This document shows, one piece after another, positions 43,332 through 52,732 of a stretch of DNA of 64,000 nucleotides. The number at the start of each line of letters is the position of its first letter. Positions within the stretch are counted from its first letter, which is position 1. The position numbers and the translations under genes were made by a program. The notes under the pieces are model-generated. The model worked only from the letters and a program-made list of their open reading frames with translations, made no database searches and had not been told where the DNA came from. The DNA is from Casp-actino8 sp001510335 (GTDB lineage Bacteria; Actinomycetota; Acidimicrobiia; Acidimicrobiales; Ilumatobacteraceae), in NCBI GenBank assembly GCA_027729635.1, contig JAQCEM010000006.1:12120-76119 (forward strand). Direction: 5' to 3'.

Positions 43332-45566
43332 ATGGCCACGGTGACTCGTCTTCTCCCTTGGCGACGCCACAATAGTTCGATCGATGACGAGATGGCCCCG
43401 GTTCTGCTTTCTTTCCGTCGCCGTCATCCCAAATCTTCGACGGCGTTAATGACTCAGGCTTTCGAAACAGCACGGGCGGCCCATTCTCAACAAATTCGAA
43501 AGAGCGGGGAAGGTTATATCAACCATCCTTTGGCAGTAGCCAAAATCGTGGCTGATATCGGACTCGACGAGACCACCGTCATCGCGGCCCTATTGCACGA
43601 TGCGGTCGAGGACACCGATATCACCGTGGCTGCTGTTGAACGTGATTTTGGACCCGAAGTAGCCGCCATCGTTGACGGTGTCACCAAACTGGAACGAATT
43701 CAATTTGACTCAAAAGAAGAGCAGCAAGCGGCCACCATGCGCAAAATGCTGGTTGCTATGGCCAAAGATTTACGAGTCCTGATTATTAAGTTGGCTGATC
43801 GTCTACACAACATGCGCACCATCGCTGCCATGCCCGTAGAAAAGCAACAACGCATAGCCAGTGAAACCCTCGATATCTACGCTCCGCTTGCTCACCGTCT
43901 TGGCATGCAAGGTCTCAAACAACAACTTGAAGACTTGGCTTTCGCCTCCATGTACCCAAAGAGATACGCCGAACTTGACCACTTAGTCAGTAGTCGAAGT
44001 CCTGAACGCGATGTGTATCTAGCCAAAGCAATGTCTGATGTTCGCACCAAGTTGATCGGCCTCAACATTGATGCCGATGTCACTGGTCGTGGTAAACACT
44101 TGTGGAGCATCTACGAAAAGATGATTCAAAAAGGCAAGGACTTTGACGAGATCTTTGACATCTTCGCAATTCGTGTCGTTGTTGATTCAGTCAAGGATTG
44201 CTACGCGGCGTTGGGTTGCATTCATGGCACATGGAAGCCCATCGTTGGGCGATTCAAGGACTATGTGGCTATGCCGAAATTCAACTTGTATCAAAGTTTG
44301 CACACCACAGTCATTGGACCAGGCGGCAAACCTCTCGAAATTCAAATTCGAACCCGCGAAATGCACCAACGAGCTGAATGGGGAGTTGCCGCCCACTGGG
44401 CTTACAAAGATGATAACGAGACTCCAGACATTGATTGGTTAAACCGCATCATTGATTGGCAAAGCGACATTGCCGATCCAGCCCAGTTCATGGAAAGTTT
44501 GAAGACCGACCTTGACCAAGATGAAATCTTTGTGTTTACTCCAAAAGGTCGCGTGATCGCTTTACCGCTCGGTTCGTGCCCCGTTGACTTTGCGTACTCA
44601 GTTCACACGGCAATCGGTAATTCCTGCATCGGTGCTCGTGTCAATGGGCGACTTGTGCCTTTGACGCATCAGTTAAAATCTGGTGATACTTGCGAAATCT
44701 TTACCTCAAAAGTTGAATCTGCGAGTCCATCACGTGAGTGGCTTGAATTCATTTCTTCGCCTAAAGCCCGCAACAAAGTCAAGCAGTGGTTCTCGCGAGA
44801 GAAACGTGAAGACCTCATTGAAGCAGGTCGCGAAGATTTGTCGAAAGAACTTCGTCGGGTGCGACTACCCGTCAATCGAGTGATGGAGAGTTCTCATTTA
44901 ACTTCCGAAATGGAATCGTTAAATTACCTCGACCTTGACACCTTGCTCGCGGCGATCGGCGAGGGACATGTTGAAGCTGCACAATTCGCACAAAGAATTG
45001 CTGCCCGTTTTGAAGACTCAGACTCTGAGGAACGCTTACCAGCATCGGTCCTACGACCAGACGATCTGCGACGACGCGGAAATAGCAATGTCGGAATTCA
45101 TGTCGACGGCTTTGACGATGTGCTGGTGCGATTATCTAAATGTTGCACTCCCGTACCAGGCGACGAGATTTTAGGTTTCATTACTCGCGGACGCGGCGTA
45201 AGTATCCACCGTTCAGATTGTGCGAACGCTGGAACCTTCGCAGATGACCAATCGTCACGCCTTGTTGACGTTGAATGGGATGGCTCTTCAACCGGAACTG
45301 TCTTTCGTGCCAGCGTTGAAGTTGTCGCCCTTGATCGTTCTCGATTACTGCGCGATGTGGCTAATGAACTATCTGAACAACACGTCAATATCGTGGCTTG
45401 CAGTACCCATACCGGGGGAGACCGAGTCGCGAAAATGCGCTTTGAATTCGAACTCGCTGACCCCGGACACCTTGATTCGGTCCTCCGCACTATCAAGAAA
45501 ATTGATGGCGTCTACGATGCCTATCGATCAGGCGCCGGCCGACCCCTTGATCACGACGACGAGTGA
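43332..45566 (+). CDS. relA: Bifunctional (p)ppGpp synthetase/hydrolase
   Basis: Stringent-response enzyme of Rel/SpoT type, 744 aa. Domains: an HD hydrolase (about 45-195) with intact INHPLAVAKIVADIG and ALLHDAVEDTD; a synthetase (about 225-345) with GRGKHLWSIYEKM, YAALGCIHGTWKPI and RFKDYVAMPKFNLYQSLHT; a TGS domain near residues 395-455 with FVFTPKGRVIALPLGSCPVD; and an ACT-type C-terminus. Both catalytic halves look complete. The 63-base gap from apt contains TTCCTGCG twice. Confidence 0.96.
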   Translation: MATVTRLLPWRRHNSSIDDEMAPVLLSFRRRHPKSSTALMTQAFETARAAHSQQIRKSGEGYINHPLAVAKIVADIGLDETTVIAALLHDAVEDTDITVAAVERDFGPEVAAIVDGVTKLERIQFDSKEEQQAATMRKMLVAMAKDLRVLIIKLADRLHNMRTIAAMPVEKQQRIASETLDIYAPLAHRLGMQGLKQQLEDLAFASMYPKRYAELDHLVSSRSPERDVYLAKAMSDVRTKLIGLNIDADVTGRGKHLWSIYEKMIQKGKDFDEIFDIFAIRVVVDSVKDCYAALGCIHGTWKPIVGRFKDYVAMPKFNLYQSLHTTVIGPGGKPLEIQIRTREMHQRAEWGVAAHWAYKDDNETPDIDWLNRIIDWQSDIADPAQFMESLKTDLDQDEIFVFTPKGRVIALPLGSCPVDFAYSVHTAIGNSCIGARVNGRLVPLTHQLKSGDTCEIFTSKVESASPSREWLEFISSPKARNKVKQWFSREKREDLIEAGREDLSKELRRVRLPVNRVMESSHLTSEMESLNYLDLDTLLAAIGEGHVEAAQFAQRIAARFEDSDSEERLPASVLRPDDLRRRGNSNVGIHVDGFDDVLVRLSKCCTPVPGDEILGFITRGRGVSIHRSDCANAGTFADDQSSRLVDVEWDGSSTGTVFRASVEVVALDRSRLLRDVANELSEQHVNIVACSTHTGGDRVAKMRFEFELADPGHLDSVLRTIKKIDGVYDAYRSGAGRPLDHDDE

Positions 45567-45646
45567 CTCATTTTCCTTCGTTCACAACGATGGGTTGGGC
45601 CTAATCTCCCGAAGGCACGACCCATTGACCGCTAGCCTGAGTACTC

Positions 45647-46900
45647 GTGCCCGAGTTTCAAACCAGCCCAGGGATGCGCGACATCCTTCCTCCCGAATCC
45701 GCCCGTTGGCGGCGGTTCGTGGCGACATTCGCCGAGACGGTCACTGCGGCTGGTTATGGTCAAATCATTCCCCCGTTACTTGAAGATATTGGTGTCTTTC
45801 ATCGGGTCGGCGAAGCAACCGACATCGTCACGAAAGAGATGTACGACTTCATCGATAAGGGCGAACGACATGTTGCCCTCCGACCAGAACAGACCGCGAG
45901 CGTGTGCCGTGCGTTTGTTCAGCACCGACCCGCGACACCCTGGAAAGTTTGGTACTCCGGACCGAACTTCCGATACGAACGTCCACAGCGTGGTCGTTAC
46001 CGACAATTTGACCAAGTTGGCATTGAAGTCCTTGGAGCCAACGACCCGTATCTTGACGTTGAAGTCATCGCCCTCGGTTGGAACTTTTTCAAACGTCTTG
46101 GATTGCGGCAGGTGTATCTACACCTCAATAGCTTAGGCGAGCTCGAGAATCGCCAGCGATTCATGACCGCTTTGCAGGCCTACTTCACTGACAATATTGA
46201 ACGTCTTTCTGATGCCAGTAGAACCACGCTCGCCAAGAATGCTCTTCGGGTACTTGACTCAAAGCGTCCTGAAGACGGCGAAGTAATTGCTGGCGCTCCA
46301 AAGATCTCTGAGTTTTATAGCGATGCCGCCCGTTTGCATTTTGAAACTGTTCAGTCAGGCTTGCAGGCACTCGACATTCCCTTCGTCGTGAATGAAAAAT
46401 TGGTCCGAGGACTCGATTATTACCGCCACACAACTTTTGAATTTGTTGGCGGAACGCTCGACTCTGCACAGAATGCCATCGGTGGCGGTGGTCGTTATGA
46501 CGGTCTCGTTGAAGATCTAGGTGGTCCGGCGACTGGCGGAATCGGATTCGCTCTCGGTCTTGATCGAACCCTCCTTGCCTGTGATGATGAAAGCGTCTTT
46601 GCTGCAACTCAGACGAGTGTTGATGTCTTCGTCGTTGACACTACGGGTGGCCTTGAAGCACTGGTGATTACTCAACAACTTCGAGAGGCCGGAATCTCGA
46701 GTGATCGCTCATTTGAGAATCGCAGCATGAAAAGCCAAATGAAAGCCGCTGACAAGAGTGGCGCCAAGATCGCCATCATCATTGGATCAGATGAAGTTGA
46801 AGCACAGTCTTTTATATTGCGACCCTTGAGATCTGAAGATCAGCAGTCGACTATTCCGCGTAATGAATTAATGACCTCGATAATGAAAGCACTCTCATGA
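45647..46900 (+). CDS. hisS: Histidyl-tRNA synthetase
   Basis: Charges tRNA-His. The 417-aa class II enzyme has FQTSPGMRDILPPES, the motif 2 region RPEQTASVCRAF and YSGPNFRYERPQRGRYRQF, the histidine-binding GLDYYRHTTFEF, and GIGFALGLDR. It starts at GTG 45647; no ATG fits the family. aspS overlaps by 4 bases, the usual hisS-aspS pair. Confidence 0.97.
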   Translation: MPEFQTSPGMRDILPPESARWRRFVATFAETVTAAGYGQIIPPLLEDIGVFHRVGEATDIVTKEMYDFIDKGERHVALRPEQTASVCRAFVQHRPATPWKVWYSGPNFRYERPQRGRYRQFDQVGIEVLGANDPYLDVEVIALGWNFFKRLGLRQVYLHLNSLGELENRQRFMTALQAYFTDNIERLSDASRTTLAKNALRVLDSKRPEDGEVIAGAPKISEFYSDAARLHFETVQSGLQALDIPFVVNEKLVRGLDYYRHTTFEFVGGTLDSAQNAIGGGGRYDGLVEDLGGPATGGIGFALGLDRTLLACDDESVFAATQTSVDVFVVDTTGGLEALVITQQLREAGISSDRSFENRSMKSQMKAADKSGAKIAIIIGSDEVEAQSFILRPLRSEDQQSTIPRNELMTSIMKALS

Positions 46901-48654
46901 CAATTTCAACACGACAAACTTCAATGCGTACTCACATGTGTGGCGAAATCGGAACTAGCGACATCGGCCAGACTGTTACCGTCTGCGGATGGGTTGCGAA
47001 GCGACGTGAACATGGTGACAAGTTGGCTTTCGTTGACCTTCGTGACTATTCGGGAATCGTCCAATGCGTGATTGACAATGCTGTTGATGTGCGCAGTGAA
47101 TACGTGGTCAAGATCACTGGCGTCGTGCGCCCCCGCCCAGAAGGAACTGTCAACGTCAACTTAAGTACCGGTGAAGTTGAAATCGGCGAATGCCTTGTTG
47201 AGGTTCTTCGTTCCGCCGAGCCACCACCGTTCCCGGTTGATGCACGAGCTGACGATGTTGATGAAAATGTCCGTTTGCAATACCGCTATATCGACATTCG
47301 TCGAGAGCGTATGCAAAAGAATCTCCGTACTCGCGCCAAAGTGAACTCTGCAGTTCGCACAGCGATGGAATCACAGGGTTTCGTTGAAGTAGAAACCCCC
47401 ATGCTTGTACCGTCAACGCCAGAAGGCGCCCGTGAATTTTTAGTTCCTTCACGCAAAGAGCCCGGTTCTTTTTACGCTTTACCGCAAAGTCCACAGCTCT
47501 TCAAGCAACTACTGATGGTCGCTGGTATTGACCGCTATTACCAAATAGCCCGTTGTTTACGTGACGAGGACCTTCGTGCCGATCGTCAATATGAATTCAT
47601 GCAGCTTGATGCTGAGATGAGTTTCGTCAATCAAGACGATGTTCTAGCGGCAATTAGCGCAGCCGTCATTGCTGCAGCCGAATCAGTGACTGGCGTCAAG
47701 CCCGACCCGATTCAGCAGATTACTTGGCGTGAAGCAATGGAACGCTTTGGGGTCGACAAACCAGACTTGCGTTTCGGTATGGAGTTAACAGAGTTGACTG
47801 CCATCTTTTCGAGCACTGAGTTCAAGGCCTTCGCTGGCGCCGAGTCCATCAAGGGCATCAGGGTCGAGGGGAAAGCTGAAGAGTTCGGACGTAACAAACT
47901 TGATGCATTGACTGATCGCGCCAAAAAAATGGGCGCTAAAGGTTTGGTGTGGCTCAAAGTCACAACCGACGGAACCCTTGAATCACCAGTCGTCAAGTTC
48001 CTATCAGCCAATGAACAGAGTCAGTTGATTTCCACTCTGCAAGCACAGGCTGGCGACTTACTTTTGATCGTGGCCGATAAATGGTCCATGACCTGTGAAG
48101 TTCTCGGAACATTGCGCAACGAGCTCGGCCGGCCGCCAGTGCACCAAGGGCCTTACCGCTACGTCTGGGTCACCGAATTCCCGTTGTTTGTCGGAGTTGA
48201 CAAAGAGACTGGTCAGCCAAAACCAGGACATCACCCTTTCTGTCAGCCCCACCCCGATGATCTTGACAAGTTTTCAAGTGATCCAATGTCGGTGCGTTCA
48301 TTGGCGTACGACCTTGTGCTCAACGGATGGGAATTGGGTTCAGGATCTATTCGAATCCACGAACCTGAAATGCAACGTCGAGTTTTCACGGCGCTTGGTA
48401 TCAGCGAAGATGAAGCCAACCGTAAATTTGGTTTCTTCCTGAAGCCCTTCACTTACGGTGCTCCGCCACACGGTGGGTTCGCTTTTGGTCTTGATCGACT
48501 CGTTGCGATCTTGGCAGGCGAAGAAAACATTCGCGAAGTCATCGCATTCCCTAAGACTCAGAGTGGACAAGATCCCATGACGAATGCTCCAACTCGAGCC
48601 GAGAATAAGCAACTTGACGAGCTCGGCATCAGAGTCTTGCCGCCCAAGGTCTGA
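46897..48654 (+). CDS. aspS: Aspartyl-tRNA synthetase, probably non-discriminating
   Basis: Bacterial-type AspRS of 585 aa with N-terminal OB anticodon domain, GAD insert and class II core (RYRYIDIRRERM-like motif, FLVPSRKEPGSFYALPQSPQ, CLRDEDLRADRQYEF, GGFAFGLDRLVAIL). In the anticodon domain, KRREHGDKLAF has His at the position (His39 counting from 46897) that marks enzymes able to charge tRNA-Asn with Asp, as in Mycobacterium. ATG 46924 is an alternative start. GatCAB genes are not in the window. Confidence 0.95.
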   Translation: MTISTRQTSMRTHMCGEIGTSDIGQTVTVCGWVAKRREHGDKLAFVDLRDYSGIVQCVIDNAVDVRSEYVVKITGVVRPRPEGTVNVNLSTGEVEIGECLVEVLRSAEPPPFPVDARADDVDENVRLQYRYIDIRRERMQKNLRTRAKVNSAVRTAMESQGFVEVETPMLVPSTPEGAREFLVPSRKEPGSFYALPQSPQLFKQLLMVAGIDRYYQIARCLRDEDLRADRQYEFMQLDAEMSFVNQDDVLAAISAAVIAAAESVTGVKPDPIQQITWREAMERFGVDKPDLRFGMELTELTAIFSSTEFKAFAGAESIKGIRVEGKAEEFGRNKLDALTDRAKKMGAKGLVWLKVTTDGTLESPVVKFLSANEQSQLISTLQAQAGDLLLIVADKWSMTCEVLGTLRNELGRPPVHQGPYRYVWVTEFPLFVGVDKETGQPKPGHHPFCQPHPDDLDKFSSDPMSVRSLAYDLVLNGWELGSGSIRIHEPEMQRRVFTALGISEDEANRKFGFFLKPFTYGAPPHGGFAFGLDRLVAILAGEENIREVIAFPKTQSGQDPMTNAPTRAENKQLDELGIRVLPPKV

Positions 48655-48676
48655 CCCCAGATTCTTTGCAACAATC

Positions 48677-49135
48677 ATGAGTTCGCAATCTTTCCGCGCC
48701 GGAGTCGTCATAGTTATCCGTCGCGACAATGGCGACCTCATGGCTTTTGAACGCAAAGATGTTCCAGGTTCATGGCAGTTGCCGCAAGGTGGTATTGATG
48801 TCGACGAAGAACCTGTTGATGCCGCGTGGCGTGAGCTCACAGAAGAAACAGGGCTCACATCTCAAGATGTGGCCCTAGTTTTGGAATTACCAGAATGGAT
48901 TGCGTACGAATGGCCCGCTGAGATTCGCGCCAATGTCAAGAACGGCGATAAGCGCCGTGGACAAATTCAGAAGTGGTTCTTATTCAGAGTCTTAGATGAA
49001 GATTCGGTCTCGCCGATTCCCGATGATCATGAGTTCAGTCGCTGGCAGTGGATGGATCCTCATCACCTTTTGCATCACCTTGTTGAATTTCGCCAGGCCG
49101 CATACGGGCGAGCCTTTTCTCGGATTCTGCCGTGA
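48677..49135 (+). CDS. Nudix hydrolase, RppH-like
   Basis: A 152-aa Nudix protein. It begins SFRAGVVIVIRRDNGDLMAFERKD (split here), then SWQLPQGGIDVDEEP, and the Nudix box G-x5-E-x7-R-E-x2-E-E-x-G is complete, ending RELTEETG. The arrangement WQLPQGG and the later RGQIQKWFLFR resemble RNA 5'-pyrophosphohydrolase and dinucleoside polyphosphate hydrolases. ATG 48677 is preferred; the open frame reaches back into aspS. It overlaps rarA by 4 bases. Confidence 0.88.
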   Translation: MSSQSFRAGVVIVIRRDNGDLMAFERKDVPGSWQLPQGGIDVDEEPVDAAWRELTEETGLTSQDVALVLELPEWIAYEWPAEIRANVKNGDKRRGQIQKWFLFRVLDEDSVSPIPDDHEFSRWQWMDPHHLLHHLVEFRQAAYGRAFSRILP

Positions 49136-50430
49136 GTGATCTTTTCAGCGCTGCCGCAGAAGAACAGCTTCGTTCACAATCTCCACTAGCGGCCCGGCTG
49201 CGACCACGAACTATCGATGATGTCGTTGGACAAGAGCATCTTGTCGGAATTGGCAAACCGCTACGTCGTCTAGTCGAGCAAGACAAATTGAGTAGTGCAA
49301 TTTTTTGGGGTCCTCCTGGAACTGGAAAAACCACCTTGGCATTAGCGGTTGCCGGCACAACCAAAAAGGCTTTTGAACAGTTGTCAGCTGTTACCGCTGG
49401 TGTGAAAGACGTTCGCGTAGTGATCGAGCGTGCCCGACAACGTCTCGGAATGCACGGACAAGGAACGATTCTTTTCCTTGATGAAATTCATAGATTTTCA
49501 AAGAGTCAACAAGATGCGTTGTTACCTGCGGTCGAAGATGGAACTTTGACCTTGATTGGTGCGACAACCGAAAACCCATTTTTTGAAGTTAATGCGCCAC
49601 TTCGTTCACGCAGCACACTTTTTCGTTTAGAACCGCTATCTCGTGATGCCATTCGTGTCTTAATTGACCGTGGTCTCACTGCGATGGGAACCACCGCGAC
49701 TCTCGATGCGAAAGATCTCCTCACCGAAAGATCTGGGGGAGACGGACGTCAGGTATTGACATCGCTTGAAGTTTCCGTCGCTCTGTCACACCCCGAGCAG
49801 GTTCTTGTTGAACATGTTGAAGCGGCACTTGGAACAAGTGCTTTGCGATACGGCCGCGATGATCACTACGACGTCGTCAGTGCATTTATCAAAAGCCTTC
49901 GCGGCAGCGATCCTCAGGCGGCCACGTATTATTTGGCGCGAATGCTCGAAGCGGGCGAAGACGCTCGGTCCATCGTCCGCAGAATGGTGATCTTCGCCAG
50001 CGAAGATGTCGGACTTGCTGACCCAACTGCACTGATGATCGCCGTCGCTGCGGCGCAGGCTTTCGAACATGTGGGTCTCCCAGAGGCCGAACTGAACTTG
50101 GCTCACGCGGCTATTCACTTAGCGACCGCACCGAAAAGCAATCGCGCCGCCCTCGCCATTTGGGCTGCTCGAGCCGATATTAAAAATGGGGCAGTGGGCG
50201 AGGTACCAGCACATTTGCGAGATGCTCATTACCAAGGAGCCGCCGTTCTTGGACATGGGACTGGATACGACTACCCTCATGATGATCCGCGTGGATGGGT
50301 TCCTCAGCAGTATCTGCCCGATGAACTCGTTGACAAGCGTTGGTACGAACCAAGTCCACACGGGCGTGAACGAGAAATCGGGCACCGTCTCGCTCAGCAA
50401 AACGAAGAAGCGCGTCAGGAGGAACCATGA
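49132..50430 (+). CDS. rarA: Replication-associated recombination protein RarA (MgsA)
   Basis: AAA+ ATPase acting at stalled replication forks. The 432-aa protein has PLAARLRPRTIDDVVGQEHL, Walker A WGPPGTGKTTLA, Walker B LFLDEIHRFSKSQQDALLP, sensor 1 GATTENP, and a C-terminal tetramerisation region with GSDPQAATYYLARML and FASEDVGLADP. It starts with GTG inside the Nudix stop and overlaps the next gene by 4 bases. Confidence 0.95.
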   Translation: MSDLFSAAAEEQLRSQSPLAARLRPRTIDDVVGQEHLVGIGKPLRRLVEQDKLSSAIFWGPPGTGKTTLALAVAGTTKKAFEQLSAVTAGVKDVRVVIERARQRLGMHGQGTILFLDEIHRFSKSQQDALLPAVEDGTLTLIGATTENPFFEVNAPLRSRSTLFRLEPLSRDAIRVLIDRGLTAMGTTATLDAKDLLTERSGGDGRQVLTSLEVSVALSHPEQVLVEHVEAALGTSALRYGRDDHYDVVSAFIKSLRGSDPQAATYYLARMLEAGEDARSIVRRMVIFASEDVGLADPTALMIAVAAAQAFEHVGLPEAELNLAHAAIHLATAPKSNRAALAIWAARADIKNGAVGEVPAHLRDAHYQGAAVLGHGTGYDYPHDDPRGWVPQQYLPDELVDKRWYEPSPHGREREIGHRLAQQNEEARQEEP

Positions 50431-50867
50431 CAGCAGGAGATTTGGCAATTGTTCTCGCTGCGGTTTTGTTAACTCTTGGTTTTGCCGCCCTCATCGTGGT
50501 GCTGCTCCGAGTTTTAGACACCCTACGATCGCTTCGCCTTGAAGTTGATTCTCTACGCTGCGAGACGGGACCCCTCCTCGCAGAACTACGCGCTTCCACC
50601 GACGACGCACGTTACGCAGTAGAAGAAGCTCGTGAAGACCTCGATCGATTTGATCGAGTCCTTGGTTCGGCTGAAGCAATTAGTGGGGCAATGGCGAACA
50701 CCCGTCGCATGACCCGTATGGCCTTGTCAACTCCAGTCATTAAGGTTGCCGCTTTGGCAACCGGAACTTCGCGGGCTGCGCACCGTCTGAGGCGTGACCA
50801 GCGAAAAATTGAACGTCAAAACCGACGAGGTCCTTCAGGCCAAGAGGTAGTCAGGAAAATTCGATGA
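50427..50867 (+). CDS. DUF948-like membrane-anchored protein
   Basis: A 146-aa protein with one N-terminal membrane helix (about 5-28), then a helical stretch likely to form a coiled coil (about 28-75), then a basic C-terminal third. This architecture, and its location between rarA and a second small membrane protein, match the DUF948 gene usually found upstream of alaS in actinobacteria. Function unknown. It overlaps both neighbours by 4 bases. Confidence 0.78.
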   Translation: MTAGDLAIVLAAVLLTLGFAALIVVLLRVLDTLRSLRLEVDSLRCETGPLLAELRASTDDARYAVEEAREDLDRFDRVLGSAEAISGAMANTRRMTRMALSTPVIKVAALATGTSRAAHRLRRDQRKIERQNRRGPSGQEVVRKIR

Positions 50868-51262
50868 TCAAGCGTTTGGTGTGGTTTGTATCGGGTGCAG
50901 TTGCTGGAATCAGCGGAGCGCTCTTTGCCGGTAAAAAGGTTCGACGAACTGTTACAGGTCTCGGACCAGTCAAGGTCATCCATCGAGCCGCAAGTTCAAC
51001 GCGCTCGCGAGTGACGACATTGACTGATGCATGGTCTGCGGGTAAAGAGGCTATGCATGACAAAGAGAACGAACTCAAGGCCCGTCGTGACGGTCGAGTT
51101 GAAACACTGTCAAGCCATTCTCATCTCGATCCAATTCAGCCCGGCGATGAAGTGCTCGTTGATGGCCATCGAGTTGAACCAGGTCGCGTCATAGTTTTAC
51201 GTCAAGTGGATGAACCGACTCAACCTCGTCGTTCTCGGCTGACTCGTCATCCTCGCCCATAG
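50864..51262 (+). CDS. Small membrane protein, DUF6167-like
   Basis: A 132-aa protein with one N-terminal hydrophobic segment containing a glycine pattern (WFVSGAVAGISGALFAGKKV), a middle helical part, and an unstructured basic tail. It resembles the small protein that follows the DUF948 gene before alaS in other actinobacteria. Here alaS does not follow; glcD does. Function unknown. Confidence 0.72.
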   Translation: MIKRLVWFVSGAVAGISGALFAGKKVRRTVTGLGPVKVIHRAASSTRSRVTTLTDAWSAGKEAMHDKENELKARRDGRVETLSSHSHLDPIQPGDEVLVDGHRVEPGRVIVLRQVDEPTQPRRSRLTRHPRP

Positions 51263-51283
51263 TCAATCCAATCGTTACTTCGT

Positions 51284-52732
51284 ATGCGAGACAAGCCCCA
51301 AGTTCAATCATTGAACACTCAACTCATTTCTCGACTACGAGCGGCACTCGATGTTCACCGAGTCCATACCGCCTCAGCTGATATTGATTTGTATAAGCGA
51401 GACGCATCCAACATTGAGGGGCGGGCGGGAGTTGTTTGTTTTCCGCTTACTACGGCCGAGGTTCAATCGGTCGTCAGTATTTGCGCCGAATTTCAACAAC
51501 CATTTGTGGCTCGAGGATCAGGAACAGGACTCTCTGGGGGAGCGACACCGTTAGATGGAGCGGTCGTTATTTCAACCGCCAAAATGAATCGTTTGATTTC
51601 TGTCGATCCGGTTCATCGCCTTGCATGGATCGAACCGGGCATGCTGAATCTCGATCTCACTCGCGAAGTCACGCACCTCGGATTGCACTTTGCACCCGAC
51701 CCCAGTAGTCAGCAAAGTTGCACGATCGGCGGCAATGTAGCGAACAACTCAGGAGGCCCCCACTGTTTGGCCGATGGGGTGACATCTAGTCATATTTTGG
51801 CTTGTGAAGTTGTTCTGTCTGATGGCTCAGTTGTCATGCTCGGCGGCGAAGACCCCGAACCCGATGGTCTTGATTTACGTGGCGCCTTCATCGGTAGCGA
51901 AGGCATGTTCGGAATCACCACTAAAATTTGTGTGCGTCTGATGCAGAACTATCAGGCCGTCAGCACCATATTGATGGATTTCACCTCGGTTCAAGCCGGC
52001 GCCGAAACAGTTAGTTCAATCATCGCGGCGGGCATGGTTCCAGCCGCTCTTGAAATGATGGACCAATTGTGTCTTGAGGCTGTCGAGGCATATATCCAGG
52101 CGGGCCTTCCAACCGATGCGGCGGCTGCTCTCTTAGTTGAGGTTTCAGGTTTGCCACACGCCGTCACCGACGACACCGAGCGAATCTCTGAGATTGGCCG
52201 AGCGTATGGCGCGCGAACAATTCGAATCGCTCAAGATGAGGCCGAGCGGGCTTTACTTTGGAAAGGGCGTAAGACTGCATTCGGTGCCATTGCGCGAATC
52301 AAACCTAACTATTACTTGCATGACACAGTTGTACCTCGCCGCAAACTTAACGAAGTACTTCAAGAGGTGTACCGCATTGCACAGCGGCACGACCTTTTAG
52401 TCCTCAATGTTTTCCATGCTGGCGATGGCAATCTGCATCCGCTACTCATTTTTGATAAGCGGGACCCAGGCATTATGGAACGCGTCCATGCTGCTGGTGA
52501 AGAGATCGTTCGAGTCAGCGTTGAAGCCGGAGGAGTGCTTTCTGGTGAACACGGAATCGGTTTAGAAAAACGCGACTTCATGCCACTGATGTTTGGTCCT
52601 CATGACCTTCACGCCCAGGCATCTATGCGGGTTGCATTTGATCCGCTTGGAATTGCTAACCCCTTCAAGGTTTTGCCCAGCCCTTCGCAGTGCGGGGACG
52701 CCCACGACATGGGGGAGGATATGTGGGTATAG
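51284..52732 (+). CDS. glcD: Glycolate oxidase subunit GlcD (FAD-linked oxidase)
   Basis: Flavoprotein subunit oxidising glycolate or another 2-hydroxy acid. The 482-aa protein has a PCMH-type FAD-binding domain with FVARGSGTGLSGGATP and SCTIGGNVANNSGGPH, and an FAD-oxidase C-terminal domain ending with NVFHAGDGNLHPLLIFD and GEHGIGLEKRDFM. The stop overlaps the glcE start by 10 bases. With glcE and the Fe-S subunit (55435-56658) it forms a GlcDEF set, although two other genes separate glcF. Confidence 0.9.
   Translation: MRDKPQVQSLNTQLISRLRAALDVHRVHTASADIDLYKRDASNIEGRAGVVCFPLTTAEVQSVVSICAEFQQPFVARGSGTGLSGGATPLDGAVVISTAKMNRLISVDPVHRLAWIEPGMLNLDLTREVTHLGLHFAPDPSSQQSCTIGGNVANNSGGPHCLADGVTSSHILACEVVLSDGSVVMLGGEDPEPDGLDLRGAFIGSEGMFGITTKICVRLMQNYQAVSTILMDFTSVQAGAETVSSIIAAGMVPAALEMMDQLCLEAVEAYIQAGLPTDAAAALLVEVSGLPHAVTDDTERISEIGRAYGARTIRIAQDEAERALLWKGRKTAFGAIARIKPNYYLHDTVVPRRKLNEVLQEVYRIAQRHDLLVLNVFHAGDGNLHPLLIFDKRDPGIMERVHAAGEEIVRVSVEAGGVLSGEHGIGLEKRDFMPLMFGPHDLHAQASMRVAFDPLGIANPFKVLPSPSQCGDAHDMGEDMWV
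52714..52718 (+). promoter_or_regulatory. Ribosome-binding site that fixes the glcE start
   Basis: GGAGG lies 4 bases before GTG 52723 within the glcD coding end. It favours that codon over GTG 52690, which would add an unrelated Arg/Gly-rich extension. Confidence 0.55.
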
